Shown in pieces: positions 52,517 to 63,120 of a DNA stretch of 64,000 nucleotides (position 1 is the first letter of the stretch; the number at the start of each line of letters is the position of its first letter). The stretch lies in the NCBI GenBank assembly GCA_948567375.1, contig OX419756.1, positions 61,766,333 to 61,830,332 on the forward strand, written 5' to 3'. Origin of the DNA: Lunularia cruciata. Taxonomy: Eukaryota; Streptophyta; Marchantiopsida; Lunulariales; Lunulariaceae. The notes under the pieces are model-generated. The model did not search any database, was not told where the DNA came from, and was given only the letters and a program-made list of their open reading frames with translations. The translations under genes were made by a program, and so were the position numbers.

Positions 52517-53420
52517 AATGGAAGGATGCCCATTCCAAGTTTAAATGATTGTAGTACATTAAAGCTTAGACCAATGCTCACCAAATAGGATAATGAGGGG
52601 AAGGAGTTTGAGGTAGCCTATGCTAGTTGGTCCAACAAATTCAATAGAGACCAAGAATAATTCATTTGATGGATAGTGTTTAAAAATAATGTGAAAAGTA
52701 GAATTTTTAATATTACTTGTTTGGGAATCCTTTCACTCTCATCATTGATGATCAACCATTGAAGTGGTTGATGGAGTCTAATAAGTTTTCATGGAAGCTT
52801 GGACAATAGGCTTTGATTTGATAGGAGTATGATTTCACAATTGTACATAGACTTGGAGTGGTGAAATATGATGTAGATGGTTGAGTAGAAACCCATGAAC
52901 CATCAAATATGAGCATATTGGCCTGGTGAAATGGATGAGGAGATGGTCCTGAGTTGACATGCATTTGTCTTTTTGTGTATATTGAATGGGGTTTTGGTGG
53001 TATCTCTCTCAATACAAACAAGAGGAGTTATTGAACCTTTGATCCAAAGAATGGAGATATTGGTACAAGTAAATAAGATATGCATGATGATGGGCTATCT
53101 TTGCATTGGTATTATGGGTGGGTGGCTCAATTAGTTCCAAGAAGAAAAACCATGTTTTGAAACAAGCAAAGTAGTTTAGATTGGAGTGTATATCTTTGTT
53201 GGGGATCAAAGGATAATGGTTTGCAAGTAGTACTTTCTATCTCAAATATTACATCTTGTATGAGATGCTCATAAGGAGATAAATTTTTTTGAAGTCAAGA
53301 GGACATATATCTTATTTCAAAGTGATGATTGGTGGCACAACATGCAAACTAATGTATAGTACTTTTTTGCTAAATATATGGTTTGTGACCAAGTAAGACC
53401 ATTATTCAAGTCTCTTATGA
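52517..53420 (+). pseudogene. RLG-C RNase H and integrase start (copy 2)
   Basis: Plus-strand relative of 2,929-3,790. RNase H: EGKEFEVAYASW-like near 52,596-52,640, NPFTLIIDDQPLKWLMES-like near 52,727-52,785, RIGFDLIGV-like near 52,810. Integrase zinc finger: CDEMLIRR-like near 53,262 and MVCDQVRPLFKS near 53,379-53,415. Heavily decayed. On its left it joins copia pol. Confidence 0.75.
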
Positions 53421-53462
53421 ATGTAAAATTTCATATGGACATCTTTGGCCCAAAGCACCCTA

Positions 53463-53610
53463 ATGATTACAAGTTGAAAGTACAACTTGGGCTCTAGATT
53501 TTGGTAAGAACAAGAAAATTGAAAGAGATATTTTATGAGAATAATACTATTGGATTTCAATTATTTAGGAATTTATTTGAGTTAGATGAGATGGTAGATG
53601 TACTGCCATC
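53463..53610 (+). repeat. CpG-depleted copy of the region upstream of the proline-rich gene
   Basis: Matches 56,665-56,808 (ACAAGTTGAAAGTAC, CTCTAGATTTTGGTAAG, GATGAGATG). At several places where the other copy has CG, this one has TG or CA, as expected after long cytosine methylation. Confidence 0.65.
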
Positions 53611-54985
53611 TTTCAACCTTGCATCCTCTCCCAATACTTACCTCCAATGTGATTTCATCCATGATTAGGGCTTGGGATACCAACTATCAAGAATTGGGAT
53701 GAAGTTTGCCAAGCATAAAATGCTTCATTGTACAAATTCTAAAGCCAATTCCATAACAAAAATGTTAGATAAAATTTTTCTGTTTGCACTCTTTGAGTTT
53801 CCATCACTCAAGGGCTAATATTTCATTCCTCAAGTTGAGAGAACTCTGGCCATTTTCTTTAAACTACCCCTCTTGCCATTGTGAGAAATAAACTCTACTA
53901 CTCTGGAGGTTTTCATACTGCCAAGCTCACAAACTCTCTCAATTAACTACAAGCTCTTCTTGAACTCCCTCCAAAATACTGCAAAAGTGAATTGGTGATT
54001 TCTCTCATTAAACCCATCACCAGTTTGAAGTCACACCTCTGCCTTGCAATGTCATTAAATCAATCTTCCATCTACATTCTCACCTGAGATTCTTTGAGCA
54101 ATTACAATATTTGAATGAATAAATTCTTATGGTGGTAGTCCTTGCATTCCCAAGAAAGTACAATATTCAATATTTTCTTTGGCTAAAGACAATCTTTCCT
54201 TCCTTTAGAACGATACCTGTCCTTCTGAATAGTACACTTTCTTCCAAAAGAACATACGGTATTCCAAAAGAGCAACAATACAAACCTTTTGATTATGCAC
54301 CTTCTTCCAAAACACTCATAGATGCTTATATTCATCCTATCTATCTACATCGCTTCTTAGGACTTATTTATACAAAAAGAAAGAAAAAGGGACATTTTTT
54401 TCAAATAATGGGTACCATAGAAATTATAGATTAAAATGTATTAGCTATTCATCCAATCAAAGAATCAAATAGATAGAAAAGATAGTTAAATAAAATATAT
54501 GCTTCTTCATAAATATTTCTTGCATGCTTTTTCACACTTTTTAGTAATCATTTTATAAAATTATCATACCACCAGATTAAATTTATCCTTGATATTAATG
54601 AGATTTGATAAACTAGATTAATCATGAGACATAATATATCTTTAATAATTGATACTAAAGAAATTCATCTCCAATTTATAATGATTCTCTTAGATTATAT
54701 CTTTTAAAAGAAGCAATGTAATAGGATAGGTTCTAACACCAAGAATCAACCCATCTTTCTCTAGTTTAGATTGAGATAACCTTGAAGGATCTTATGGCTC
54801 AATTATACCCACATAATCCAAATGTTTCTATTTTTGCACCAGGTTTGAGCTTAATTTTCCTTGCACTCTTGAGTCTATTTCTCAACATTTAGCAATCTTA
54901 CAAAAGAAAGTCCCATTTTGGATTTGGACTAAACCCTTCTAATCACATGAGTTGAGTTCTATAAATGGTAAAGTGTGATAGTCTT
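53611..54985. other. Intergenic DNA without a recognisable gene
   Basis: No family assigned. 54,129-54,434 is an open 101-codon frame on the plus strand (hydrophobic start, then IHPIYLHRFLGLIYTKRKKK) in AT-rich DNA; I cannot support it as a gene. An organelle-derived fragment is possible but unproven. Confidence 0.4.
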
Positions 54986-54989
54986 TATT

Positions 54990-55335
54990 TAGGAGACATG
55001 TGAATTGGAGTCCAAACTACCATCCACTTGGATGTTTTAGGTTGACTTGAAGAGGAAGCTAGAGCTATACTCTTAATCCAAATTCAGATGGCTCAAGTTC
55101 AACAAAAGACGAGTTATGACAAGCAATTGCCAAAGTAAAAAATGGCTATACTTCAACAAAGTAGATTGTTTTATGCTCTTTGATTCCATTTGGTACAAGA
55201 GAGCGAAGAAGAGTTTTTATCAAATTATTTTGATATTTATATTGAAGGGAAGGAGAATAGTAATCATAATTATAGTATGAAAGAGGTAAGAGATAGACAC
55301 CTTCACAGAACCAAGTATAAGATTTGAAACATAAG
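54990..55335 (+). pseudogene. RLG-B-like integrase C-terminus
   Basis: 55,050-55,330 translates to EEEARAILLIQIQMAQVQQK, TSYDKQLPK, SEEEFLSNYFDIYIEGKEN and YSMKEVRDRHLHRTKYKI. It matches in order the C-terminal integrase region of RLG-B at 29,150-29,455 (LEEARAVAMV, ESYDKRQ, KKFFAKYFRPF, TYDLKELGGRHF). Two stops interrupt it. No LTR is adjacent. Confidence 0.7.
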
Positions 55336-55654
55336 TGATAATACTTCACTCTAAAAAAGCATGTGAAACCAAAGCCCATTTTGAAGCCTATGACTTAAGA
55401 TTCCTTTATCTAAAAGTTATAACAAAAAAGTAAAGATTCTATTGAAATATTTGATATGGTAATTTTGGAGATAATAAAAAGAAGAGCTTAGGAGGAGGAA
55501 GAAATCCACATGTATCACTTTTATACAAATCCATCACCTAGTCGGCTTCTCAGTTTATGTACCAAGGTAAGAGAGCTTCGTACATAGAGTGAGTGAGTAG
55601 AAGGAGGCGGTGCAACGTATTCGCTTCAAAGTAAATAAATTATTACTTTGTTTT

Positions 55655-55930
55655 ATAGATTGTTCAAGAATTTATGTAAGGTAGATGAGACGCACATTTC
55701 TGTCCTGTCTGTCTCTGCCCGCAACCACAGAAATCATGATGAAGATCCCAAAATATGCAAAGTCTCACAAGCACGCCTACCGGTACTGCTGCTTCGAAGC
55801 TAGCAACCACTATCCCCTTACCACACTTTGGGTGACGATTGTTCCGAGGCCTACGGGATATCATACTAGTTAATATCAATGCCCTTAACACATTCATCGC
55901 AAAATCATTTCGAAATCAAGTACCAAAGTT
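55655..55930 (+). repeat. Partial duplicate of flanks of the proline-rich gene
   Basis: 55,680-55,845 parallels 56,790-56,985 (GATGAGACGCACATTTCT, GTCTCACAAGCACGCC, GCTGCTTCGAAGCTA, TTGGGTGACGATTG). The following 85 bp look like the 3' flank at 57,770-57,870 (CAATGCCCT, TTTCGAAATCAAG). The gene body between these flanks is absent, suggesting a deletion copy. Bases 56,020-56,180 show weak further likeness to 57,510-57,545. Confidence 0.55.
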
Positions 55931-57016
55931 GATTGTATCTATCCACTGAAATGCATTTCCATGGATCTCATCTAATTACATTTCCATAGAATCTTATGCG
56001 GGCTTTGTTGTTTCCTAACTGCAGCTAATAATTCTGCAACCCTGTTCCCCAACTGTGAGCTCTATGGCCTCGTTCATTCTGTAGTCTATCATGCCCTATT
56101 GCTTGGTCCACTCTAGGACCTGTCTATTCCGCTCTGGACATTCCAGGTCCAGTCCCGTGAGCTCTTATGTGACTATTTCCCGCGATCCTCACAATGAGAT
56201 GTTCTGTTCTTTATTCTCTATGGAACCAGAACTCATTTATATCAATCTTCACATTCGAAAATGTTAATCGTCCAAAAGAATAAAAGCAACATAAATCCTA
56301 ACGTCTCATTTCCGTAATCTTAAAACTAAGGAACACAAATAGAATTGATAATTAAAGGTCAGGACACATCATACTGAATAAGTATTTAAAATACTAAAAG
56401 AAATTAATTACACCCTATCTTTTTTTAGAATTATTATGACTTTCATTCTAGATAACAATTAGACCAAACTTGAATAAAATACAACCAAAACAAAATAAAA
56501 TCAACCGTCATAGATTTCTCATATGTCTAGCTATATTCAGTTCTCTTGTTCGGGCTTTCCATAACAGTCCTCTAATGGGCTTTTATCACACAACTTCCTT
56601 TAATATCTGAGTACAGTATTAGCAGAATCCAGAATCTCTCGACAGTTATATGGTGATGTCCGTACACTCCTTACAAGTCGAAAGTACCCACTTGCGCTCT
56701 AGATTTCGGTAAGCAAAGAATGAATCGAAGGAATGTTCCGAAAGAATAACACTACCGAATTCGAATTTTAGTGTTGAGAACTTTCAAGGTAAACGAGATG
56801 CACATTCCTACTTGGAGTCTAGCAATCATACACATGATTTAGTTCCAAAAAACATTGAAAGTCTCTCAAGCACGCCGACTGGTAAGGGAATGGTAGTGCT
56901 GCTTCGAAGCTACATATACTGCTGCATGATCACCGTTAGCAACCAGTTTGTCCTTCATCATACTTTGAGTGACGATTGTAGACGCAGGACTTGCAGAAAT
57001 CGGGACTATTGCCAAC

Positions 57017-57493
57017 ATGGGAAAGACGAATCACTTCACTACTGGCTCGTTCATGGTTTTGGTATGTTGCGTGTGCATCGGAGGAATGCTGTTGCCCACA
57101 GCAATCGCATCCCGTGTTCTCATGGCGGATAATCCATCAGCACCACCACCAGCCTCGCACAGTTCCGATCCTGATTTCCATCTACCCCGTTTACCCACAC
57201 TGCCCCCTCTACCCAATACCTTTCCTGGATCGAATCCGCCTTCTGCGCACCCTTCCCCATCTTCCAGGTCCAATCCTGTTTCCCCCACACTGCCCCCGCT
57301 ACCCAATATCGTTCAGCTTCCGAGTCTACCTCCTTTCCGTCTACCTTCTATCCCTTCCGTCCCACTCCCCCCTCATCCACCTCCTTCTCCCAGAGCTACA
57401 CATTCTCCTCCTCCTCCACACAATGCGTCTCCTGCTCGATCTCCGGAATCTCATGATCATTCTGCCAGGGCTCCCAGTTCTCATAGCGGGTGA
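57017..57493 (+). CDS. Secreted proline-rich protein
   Basis: Single-exon frame of 158 codons; ATG at 57,017 is chosen because of its strong context (GCCAACATGGGA), and because the signal peptide starts right there; an in-frame ATG at 56,969 would put 16 residues before it. Residues 1-33: basic start, hydrophobic core 11-30 (SFMVLVCCVC, IGGMLLPTAIA), likely cleaved after A-S near 32: a secretory signal. Residues 34-158 are rich in P and S, with PTLPPLPN twice (60-67, 90-97), PSLPPFRLPSIPSVPLPP, and extensin-like SPPPP at 130-134; NAS at 136-138 could be N-glycosylated. No membrane anchor or Tyr cross-link motif. This resembles cell-wall hydroxyproline-rich proteins, but the exact family is not recognised. 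CpG content is high compared with the neighbouring retroelements. No clear TATA box upstream. Confidence 0.75.
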   Translation: MGKTNHFTTGSFMVLVCCVCIGGMLLPTAIASRVLMADNPSAPPPASHSSDPDFHLPRLPTLPPLPNTFPGSNPPSAHPSPSSRSNPVSPTLPPLPNIVQLPSLPPFRLPSIPSVPLPPHPPPSPRATHSPPPPHNASPARSPESHDHSARAPSSHSG

Positions 57494-57930
57494 TCGTCCG
57501 TCAAGCTGAGACTTCAGAGACTCTGCTGACAATTCTGCAACGGTTCCTACTGAACACCGGGGATGATCATCAGCCGTCTCATATTTGTAGATTTACTGAT
57601 GCGGACGCCTTATTGCTCAACTCATCCGCACATTGGTTGAGTTTCTTAGAAGAGCTTCCTGCTCTCGCGGTTGGTTTACAGATGCAAAGTTTACAAGTCC
57701 GAATTTAAGTTTTCGTTTGAGTGCTGTGATGGTGGCTACAAGAGCTTGGATCCGTCTGCCGATTTGCCTCTCTATGAGTTTCGGCTCGCCGACTAACACT
57801 GGCACCAACCGCGTGGATGAGCTAAGGTAGCAATGCCCTCAGTGCTTAAGAGTACACCAAAATTCGAAATGAAATAAGCGCTAAGCACATGACTCTAGGA
57901 TGAGCCAAGATAGGTAGCTGCAGAAAGCTA
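57494..57930 (+). other. 3' flank of the proline-rich gene
   Basis: No further coding sequence that I trust. Short open frames on both strands here look like chance. The last part (57,770-57,870) is partly repeated at 55,850-55,930. Confidence 0.4.
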
Positions 57931-58562
57931 TGCGGTAGAATCCTGGGTTCATAGGTCGCAGCATGCGTAACTATTCGTTGAAATAAGTTTGCTCAAATTG
58001 CTGCTCCTCGGTACACCGGGGAACACTTCGGTTCTGTCATTAAGGAGCGTGGTGATGTCTTTCGGAATTGGAATAAAGTTTACTATGCCCGAACTATCTT
58101 TCCTTTCCTTTCTGAGATTTGGATGGGTTGACCTTATGAGATATTAAAGAGAAAATAAAGCAACGATTGCATGAGATCCTTCAAGAGATATCACGTTCTT
58201 CAATTGTACTTCTTACAGCGTCTAGGTTCAGAGACCTACTCGTAGAATCCTGTGCTCATAGGTCGCATGCGTAACCATTTGTTGAAATAAGTTTGCTCAA
58301 ACGGGTGCCTGAATGAATGCTACCGAGGAGCACTTCGGTTCTGTCACTAAGAAGCGTGGAATACCGCTCATGTGATGTCTTTCATAATTGGACTAAAGTT
58401 CACTCTGCCCGAATTATCTTTCCTTTTCTTTGAAGATCTGGATGGTTTGACCTTTTGAGATATATGAGATGTTATAGAAAAAATAAAAGCAACAACTGCG
58501 TGAGACCCTTCAAGAGAAATTTCATTCCCCAAATGTAGTTGTACTTCTCACAGCGTCTAGAA
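57931..58562 (+). repeat. Tandem repeat, two ~310-bp units
   Basis: Units about 57,931-58,230 and 58,241-58,562, sharing GTAGAATCCTG, CATAGGTCGCA, GAAATAAGTTTGCTCAAA, CACTTCGGTTCTGTCA, CTATCTTTCC, and CTTACAGCGTCTAG-like ends. They contain no transposon motif and retain CG dinucleotides. They may be part of the gene's 3' region; function unknown. Confidence 0.9.
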
Positions 58563-58792
58563 AGTAAACTTGTCCAGACCATGCGACCTCGAACTATGTA
58601 ATTTGCAAGTCCTGAACAAAGATCGTTCTGGTTTAGACTAACCTGAGCGTTATTGATTGGAGTTCTCCACTGGACACAATGTGCGTATCACTAGTTGACT
58701 TTATTGTGAGATGCAAAATTCTTCTCCTTTGATAATGATCAGCGAGCTCAAGGAAAGTTAAGTACAAATCTCTCCTGCAAATTGACTTGTAC

Positions 58793-58798
58793 TATAAA
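58793..58798 (+). promoter_or_regulatory. Candidate TATA box
   Basis: TATAAA in ACTATAAATCGC, about 60 bases upstream of an ATG that opens a 42-codon frame. The surrounding DNA is CpG-rich and non-repetitive, which makes a host promoter more plausible than chance. Confidence 0.45.
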
Positions 58799-58854
58799 TC
58801 GCTCTCAACCTACGCGTGTTGGCAAACTGTAGAGCAACCGCTCCTTCACAGGGG

Positions 58855-58983
58855 ATGAGAGTGCGGCTATTAATTATACATCATCGTGGTTTCTCATTGT
58901 GCTCGCAGCTAGTCACTCGCAGCTGGTGCTGGGTGTCTCTCGAGTGTGCCAGGATGGGGTTGCTGGGTGGCATTGTTGGGTAA
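58855..58983 (+). CDS. Short ORF or first exon after a TATA box
   Basis: ATG at 58,855 opens 42 codons (MRVRLLIIHHRGFSLCSQ, then SWCWVSLECARMGLLGGIVG) ending TAA at 58,981-58,983. A second in-frame ATG at 58,954 has a better context (CCAGGATGG) and gives MGLLGGIVG. The stop overlaps GG|GTAAAG, a fair splice donor at ~58,979, so this could be the first coding exon of a host gene whose remaining exons are outside or destroyed. The protein is not recognised. No conserved domain is visible; treat as tentative. Confidence 0.3.
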   Translation: MRVRLLIIHHRGFSLCSQLVTRSWCWVSLECARMGLLGGIVG

Positions 58984-59060
58984 AGTTTTTTAATTTGGAA
59001 GTCCACGTGACCAAGAATTATTCGGTTTTCAGGGTTAGAGATTCAAATTGTTGCTATTAA

Positions 59061-59187
59061 GTATTCAAAGTCTACGGTGAGAGATACATTAGTTGTTAAC
59101 ATTGTATTCTATTTCTTGTATGAAATATTCAAATTCTGGGTAAAAGATGCATTAATCATCCAAGAAATATTCCATTTCTCGTGTGAA
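59061..59187 (+). repeat. ~64-bp tandem duplication
   Basis: Two diverged units (59,061-59,124 and 59,125-59,187) sharing TATTCAAA-TCT, GAGATACATTA/AAGATGCATTA and ATTTCTTGTATGAAATAT/ATTTCTCGTGTGAAATAT. Confidence 0.7.
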
Positions 59188-60449
59188 ATATAGGGAGTTA
59201 GTTGTCATCAGCTGTGATAATTTTGAATTTCAAGATGTTTAGGGTGACAAATGTGACAAATGGGATTCGTTGTGACAAATGGGTCTGTTAACAAACTGGG
59301 ATATGCTATGTTGTGTGACAATGACCCATTGATGGGATTTGCTCTTTTGTGTGCGTAAAAATGGGACAATGGCCTGACCGCTTTGATGTTCTGTGTGTGA
59401 TAGTGAGGGTGAAGGCTCACCTTGGGAGAGATATCCAAGTTTAGAGGGAAAAGTGTCTCCTTACATCTATACATTTTGTACAAGGGTAAAGCAAAGAGAC
59501 ATTTGTTCATTTGCAAAGATGTAGATTGAGTAGATTTGAAATTCAGGAGAGAATAGGTGAAAAATTGCAGCAGTGATAGAGAGGAAGCAAGAGAAGAGAG
59601 AGGAAAAAACAGTAATAGAGAGCAAAAAAAGATTGCAAGTATTGCAGATTATGAGAAGGTGGGATATGTCCAACATGGAGGATTTTCATGAGCAAGAATA
59701 GCTACTCAATTTCACTCTATTGCAAATTACATAACTTCTATCAAGTGCAGGTGGTTAGGAGAAATGTGATTATTTCTACATCTTTCATTGATTTCATTTT
59801 TTAGTAATAATTTAATTCAATTTGAGTAAGTAAATAGTCTATGGAAGCAAATTTCACTCCCCAACCTACATGCAAACCCCACGATCTGTCAAATCCCTAA
59901 CATGTATATGGAACATACAGATCTTAGGGATTTGGCATATTTTGTGCAATGAACCAAACCCTTGCTTGTATCTTCTTGTTGTAGCCAACATCTTGTTGAT
60001 GTTGATGACCCCCCAACAAAACCTTGAGCAAATCCCCATCAAACTCAATCTACAAGGCAAAATCTTCAACAAACCACTTCACGTATCCAATTTTGCAAAT
60101 GAACCATTTCTAGGTACACTATCTAGGGTGAGCAAACTCCTATCCTATGCTAGTAATCCCTAACAACTTGAGCAAATCCATATGGATTTGTCAACAAACC
60201 CCATGATCTCTCTAGCAAACCCCTTTTATGTGAACAAAGCCCTGTTCTACACTAGCACATCTATTGCCTCCACGAGAAAACCCTTGTTTGATCAAACTCC
60301 ATACCTTTGCAAGCAAACCTGCCAGCTTGTGCAAGTGGACCCTAGCCCTTTTGTGAAAACCTCTTCTTTGTTTAATTGGTTTTGATTTTTGATCTTTTTC
60401 CTATCTTTGTTTATGAATTTAGTTTTTTCACACCGTTTGTTTGCACATG
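59188..60449. other. Intergenic DNA without a recognisable gene
   Basis: Three short GTGACAAATG repeats near 59,249-59,285. A purine-rich tract lies at 59,565-59,640. 59,870-60,370 is rich in irregularly repeated CAAACCC/GCAAACC words. An 11-bp inverted repeat CAAATCCCTAA/TTAGGGATTTG is at 59,890-59,934. None of this points to a named element. Confidence 0.45.
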
Positions 60450-60901
60450 GGATGGTGACACATACAATTAGAGTTAGTGGGAGACCATTCCCATTGATTT
60501 TGGGGGTATCTAAGAGGCATGTTCTTTGTAAAGTGTGAGTACACAAAGGAGGAAATATATTTCTTAGCATTGGATGTAGGATTGGTTTCCTATGCAAGAT
60601 TGGATAGCCAAGAGATATTTTGCTTGTGAATGTGTTTCTTCATCAAAGAGACCATCTTTCAAGAATCAAAGGATTTGAGCAAATTTTGAGTGAGATATGG
60701 TCACTTGAAGTAGAGGGTCAATTCATACCCAAGTGCACAAACAAGAGGATTGTGAGAATTCTATGACTAGTTTATATGATCTATCATAAGTGGAGTTGGA
60801 TAGTAGACAAAATTTTAGTTGTGATGACATCAAGAAATGTCATGTTTGAGCAATCATGAATCTAATCGGTCAATTAAAGTTGGAATACTAGAAATCAAGG
60901 T
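60450..60901 (+). repeat. Repeat R2, left part (copy 2)
   Basis: Colinear with 37,440-37,896. Non-coding. Confidence 0.8.
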
Positions 60902-61171
60902 TGTAAAAGAACAAGGAGATAAATAAGAGAATGGAAGACTGGATTGAAAGGTCACATTGGGACTCTTGAATGAAGGAAACTCCAAATGCCTAGCATGAGC
61001 TTTGGCTTTGGTATTTAAAGGGAACATACAAGGCTCTTGGGAACCTTCATGAGCAGCCTTCTTAGAGTGCAAGCTAAGCTAACCAAAACATTCTTATAAA
61101 TCTTGGCTAATTTTGCCTCTTTGCTACTTTGTTGGTCTCAACTAACTCATCAGTAATCTCCATATTGTAAC
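60902..61171 (+). mobile_element. RLG-A LTR within R2 (copy 2), deleted
   Basis: TGTAAAAGAACAAGG...CATATTGTAAC. It occupies exactly the same place within R2 as 37,897-42,410, but the middle with most AAGCTTC blocks is missing (junction near 61,084). Confidence 0.75.
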
Positions 61172-62430
61172 TCCTTTGGAGTTGTGCATTCAAGGAAGGG
61201 TAATATGCATCTTTGTAGTAGAAGTTTTTAGAGTGAAAGAGAGTATGATGTGAAGTGAACCATCAACTTCAAAATTAATTTGGAAGCTATTTGTTGTGAA
61301 TGTGATCTTTAGTTTTCCCTTTTCCATAGTGTGCCATAGGCTAACATTACACTCTTTTAGGAGTGGTTTCTGCCCAAGAGGTTAAACAAAAAATAATAAA
61401 TGAATTGTAGCTTAGTGATTCTCTTCATTTTTGGTCACTTGGATATTTGAAGGAACTGCATTTTCTTACCAACTTTAGTAGTATTGGTCTGACCACAAGT
61501 CACCATAATTCAATATTGACAATATTTATCATGTGCTTCAAAAACTGAAAATAATCTTAAAATCATATATTGATCATGTTAATTCAATCTAGAAATCTAA
61601 TTTATAAGATTGAAAATATACATTCAAATAAGTAGATTACCATAATATTTATTTTTTATTAAAAATATTATTTGATATATTGAAATGAGGGAATTAATAA
61701 TATTAAATTTTGATGTAAAAGACATAGAAATCACACACTAGAAAATATAAATGATCAAATCAACATTGGTTTAATTTTTTTATTAAAAAAAATTATGATT
61801 ATGCATTAAAATTTTAGAAAGGGTGAATATGGGATGAAGATTCATTTTATATTTATAATTTTTTCACAAATAATATTAAATATAAGCATTTAAGAAAAAG
61901 AAAATATCAATAAAGATGAAAATGACCTAAATAATATAAAATATTTAAGGTCAATATTTATTTATTTTAGAGAATAAAGTTGTTTTCACTACTAATATAA
62001 ATAAATATAATTTTTTTTATATTATAATCCAAAATTTAAAAGTAATACTAGATTCAATATAAGTCAACATGGAACAAATCATCAGGTGACATATCAATAT
62101 ACAAAACAGTCTCCTTATTTGATATGTTAAGGAAAGTCCAAGAATTCAAATATACATCTCATTGTAAAAATAATTGATTATTATTCATGCTAGCCAAAAC
62201 TCAACGCAGTAAGAGAGTGCTTTTCTTGATAGCCTATGGAGATTGACCAAAACAAAGGTTCACATTACACAACTCTAGAAGATTGTATACAAGTATTCAA
62301 GAAGGTAAATGTTGTAATCAAAATCAAAATATCTTTGTCATTGTCTCTCCAAAACACCAATGGTCTAGAGTGGCACCAAGGCATAACATTACCTACATCT
62401 AGCATTTTACTTTAAGAATGGTTAGATATG
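61172..62430 (+). repeat. Repeat R2, right part (copy 2)
   Basis: AT-rich non-coding, colinear with 42,411-43,645 with small insertions and deletions. No gene seen. Confidence 0.8.
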
Positions 62431-62439
62431 TGTTTCTCT

Positions 62440-63120
62440 TGGGTGTGTTCCTATCCTTGGAATATTACATGAGCAAGCATTGATTCAAAGTAGGAGTCAA
62501 GACTTTTTTTTGAGCTTGGTTTGGTGGAAATCTCACATGGAGAGTATGCTTCAGCCATAATGAAGGCATCCAAGAAGGATATGCATGGCAACTACATAGA
62601 TAGGCAAATGTATGTGGATTACTATCATATCAACCAATAGATTAGTATTGATTGTGTCATGCTTGCATCAAAAGAGATCTTTGATGCAATTGGATATGAA
62701 AAGGTCTTCAATACCTTAGATCTTGAAGTAGGATATCATCGATTGCCAGTCAAGAAGGAAAACAAGTCCAAGACAATATCTTTGGCTATTGATCTTCACA
62801 AGATGGATGTACTGTATTAGTGGCAATTCTGATTATGTGGGTGGAAGAATGCATTTGTTGAGTTCCAAATAAGTAGGAAAAAATTGTAGTAAGATTGAGT
62901 CTGCTCAAAGTTTTATTGATGACATATTGGTCTATACTACAACCATGGAAGAGCATGAAAGACAATTGTTGGAAGTGTTTGAGAGATTGAGCTCTCATGG
63001 ACTCAAATAACATCATATGAAGTGAAGATTCTTCCATGAGTAGGTTGATTATTTAAGTCACACTATCTATCATAGCTGACTTGGTGCTCAAAGGACCAAG
63101 GTGGAGATTATTGCATATTG
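62440..63120 (+). pseudogene. RLG-C reverse transcriptase remnant
   Basis: Plus-strand Ty3/gypsy RT. Blocks: VDYYHINQ near 62,618, EIFDAIGYEKVFNTLDLEVG and YHRLPVKKENKSKT (62,670-62,780), SLAIDLHKMDVLYQWQF-like with a stop at 62,818, FIDDILVYTTTMEEHERQLL-like near 62,915-62,970 (catalytic DD retained, different frame), and VFERLSSHGLK near 62,978-63,008. Frameshifts and stops throughout. The pieces of RNase H and integrase that would follow are not adjacent here. Confidence 0.8.

Noticed and set aside
54129-54434. 101-codon ORF possibly of plastid origin
   Set aside because: The lysine-rich stretch and AT content suggest it, but I cannot match it to any plastid gene with confidence.
56991-57509. 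172-codon ORF in another frame over the proline-rich gene
   Set aside because: It overlaps the signal-peptide frame, lacks a signal sequence, and its composition (HCPLYP, LLLLHT) is a frame-shifted reading of proline codons.
57490-57830. Extra exons of the proline-rich gene (57,490-57,708 plus; 57,617-57,808 minus)
   Set aside because: No proline-rich or domain continuity, weak start context, and no convincing splice sites; treated as 3' flank.
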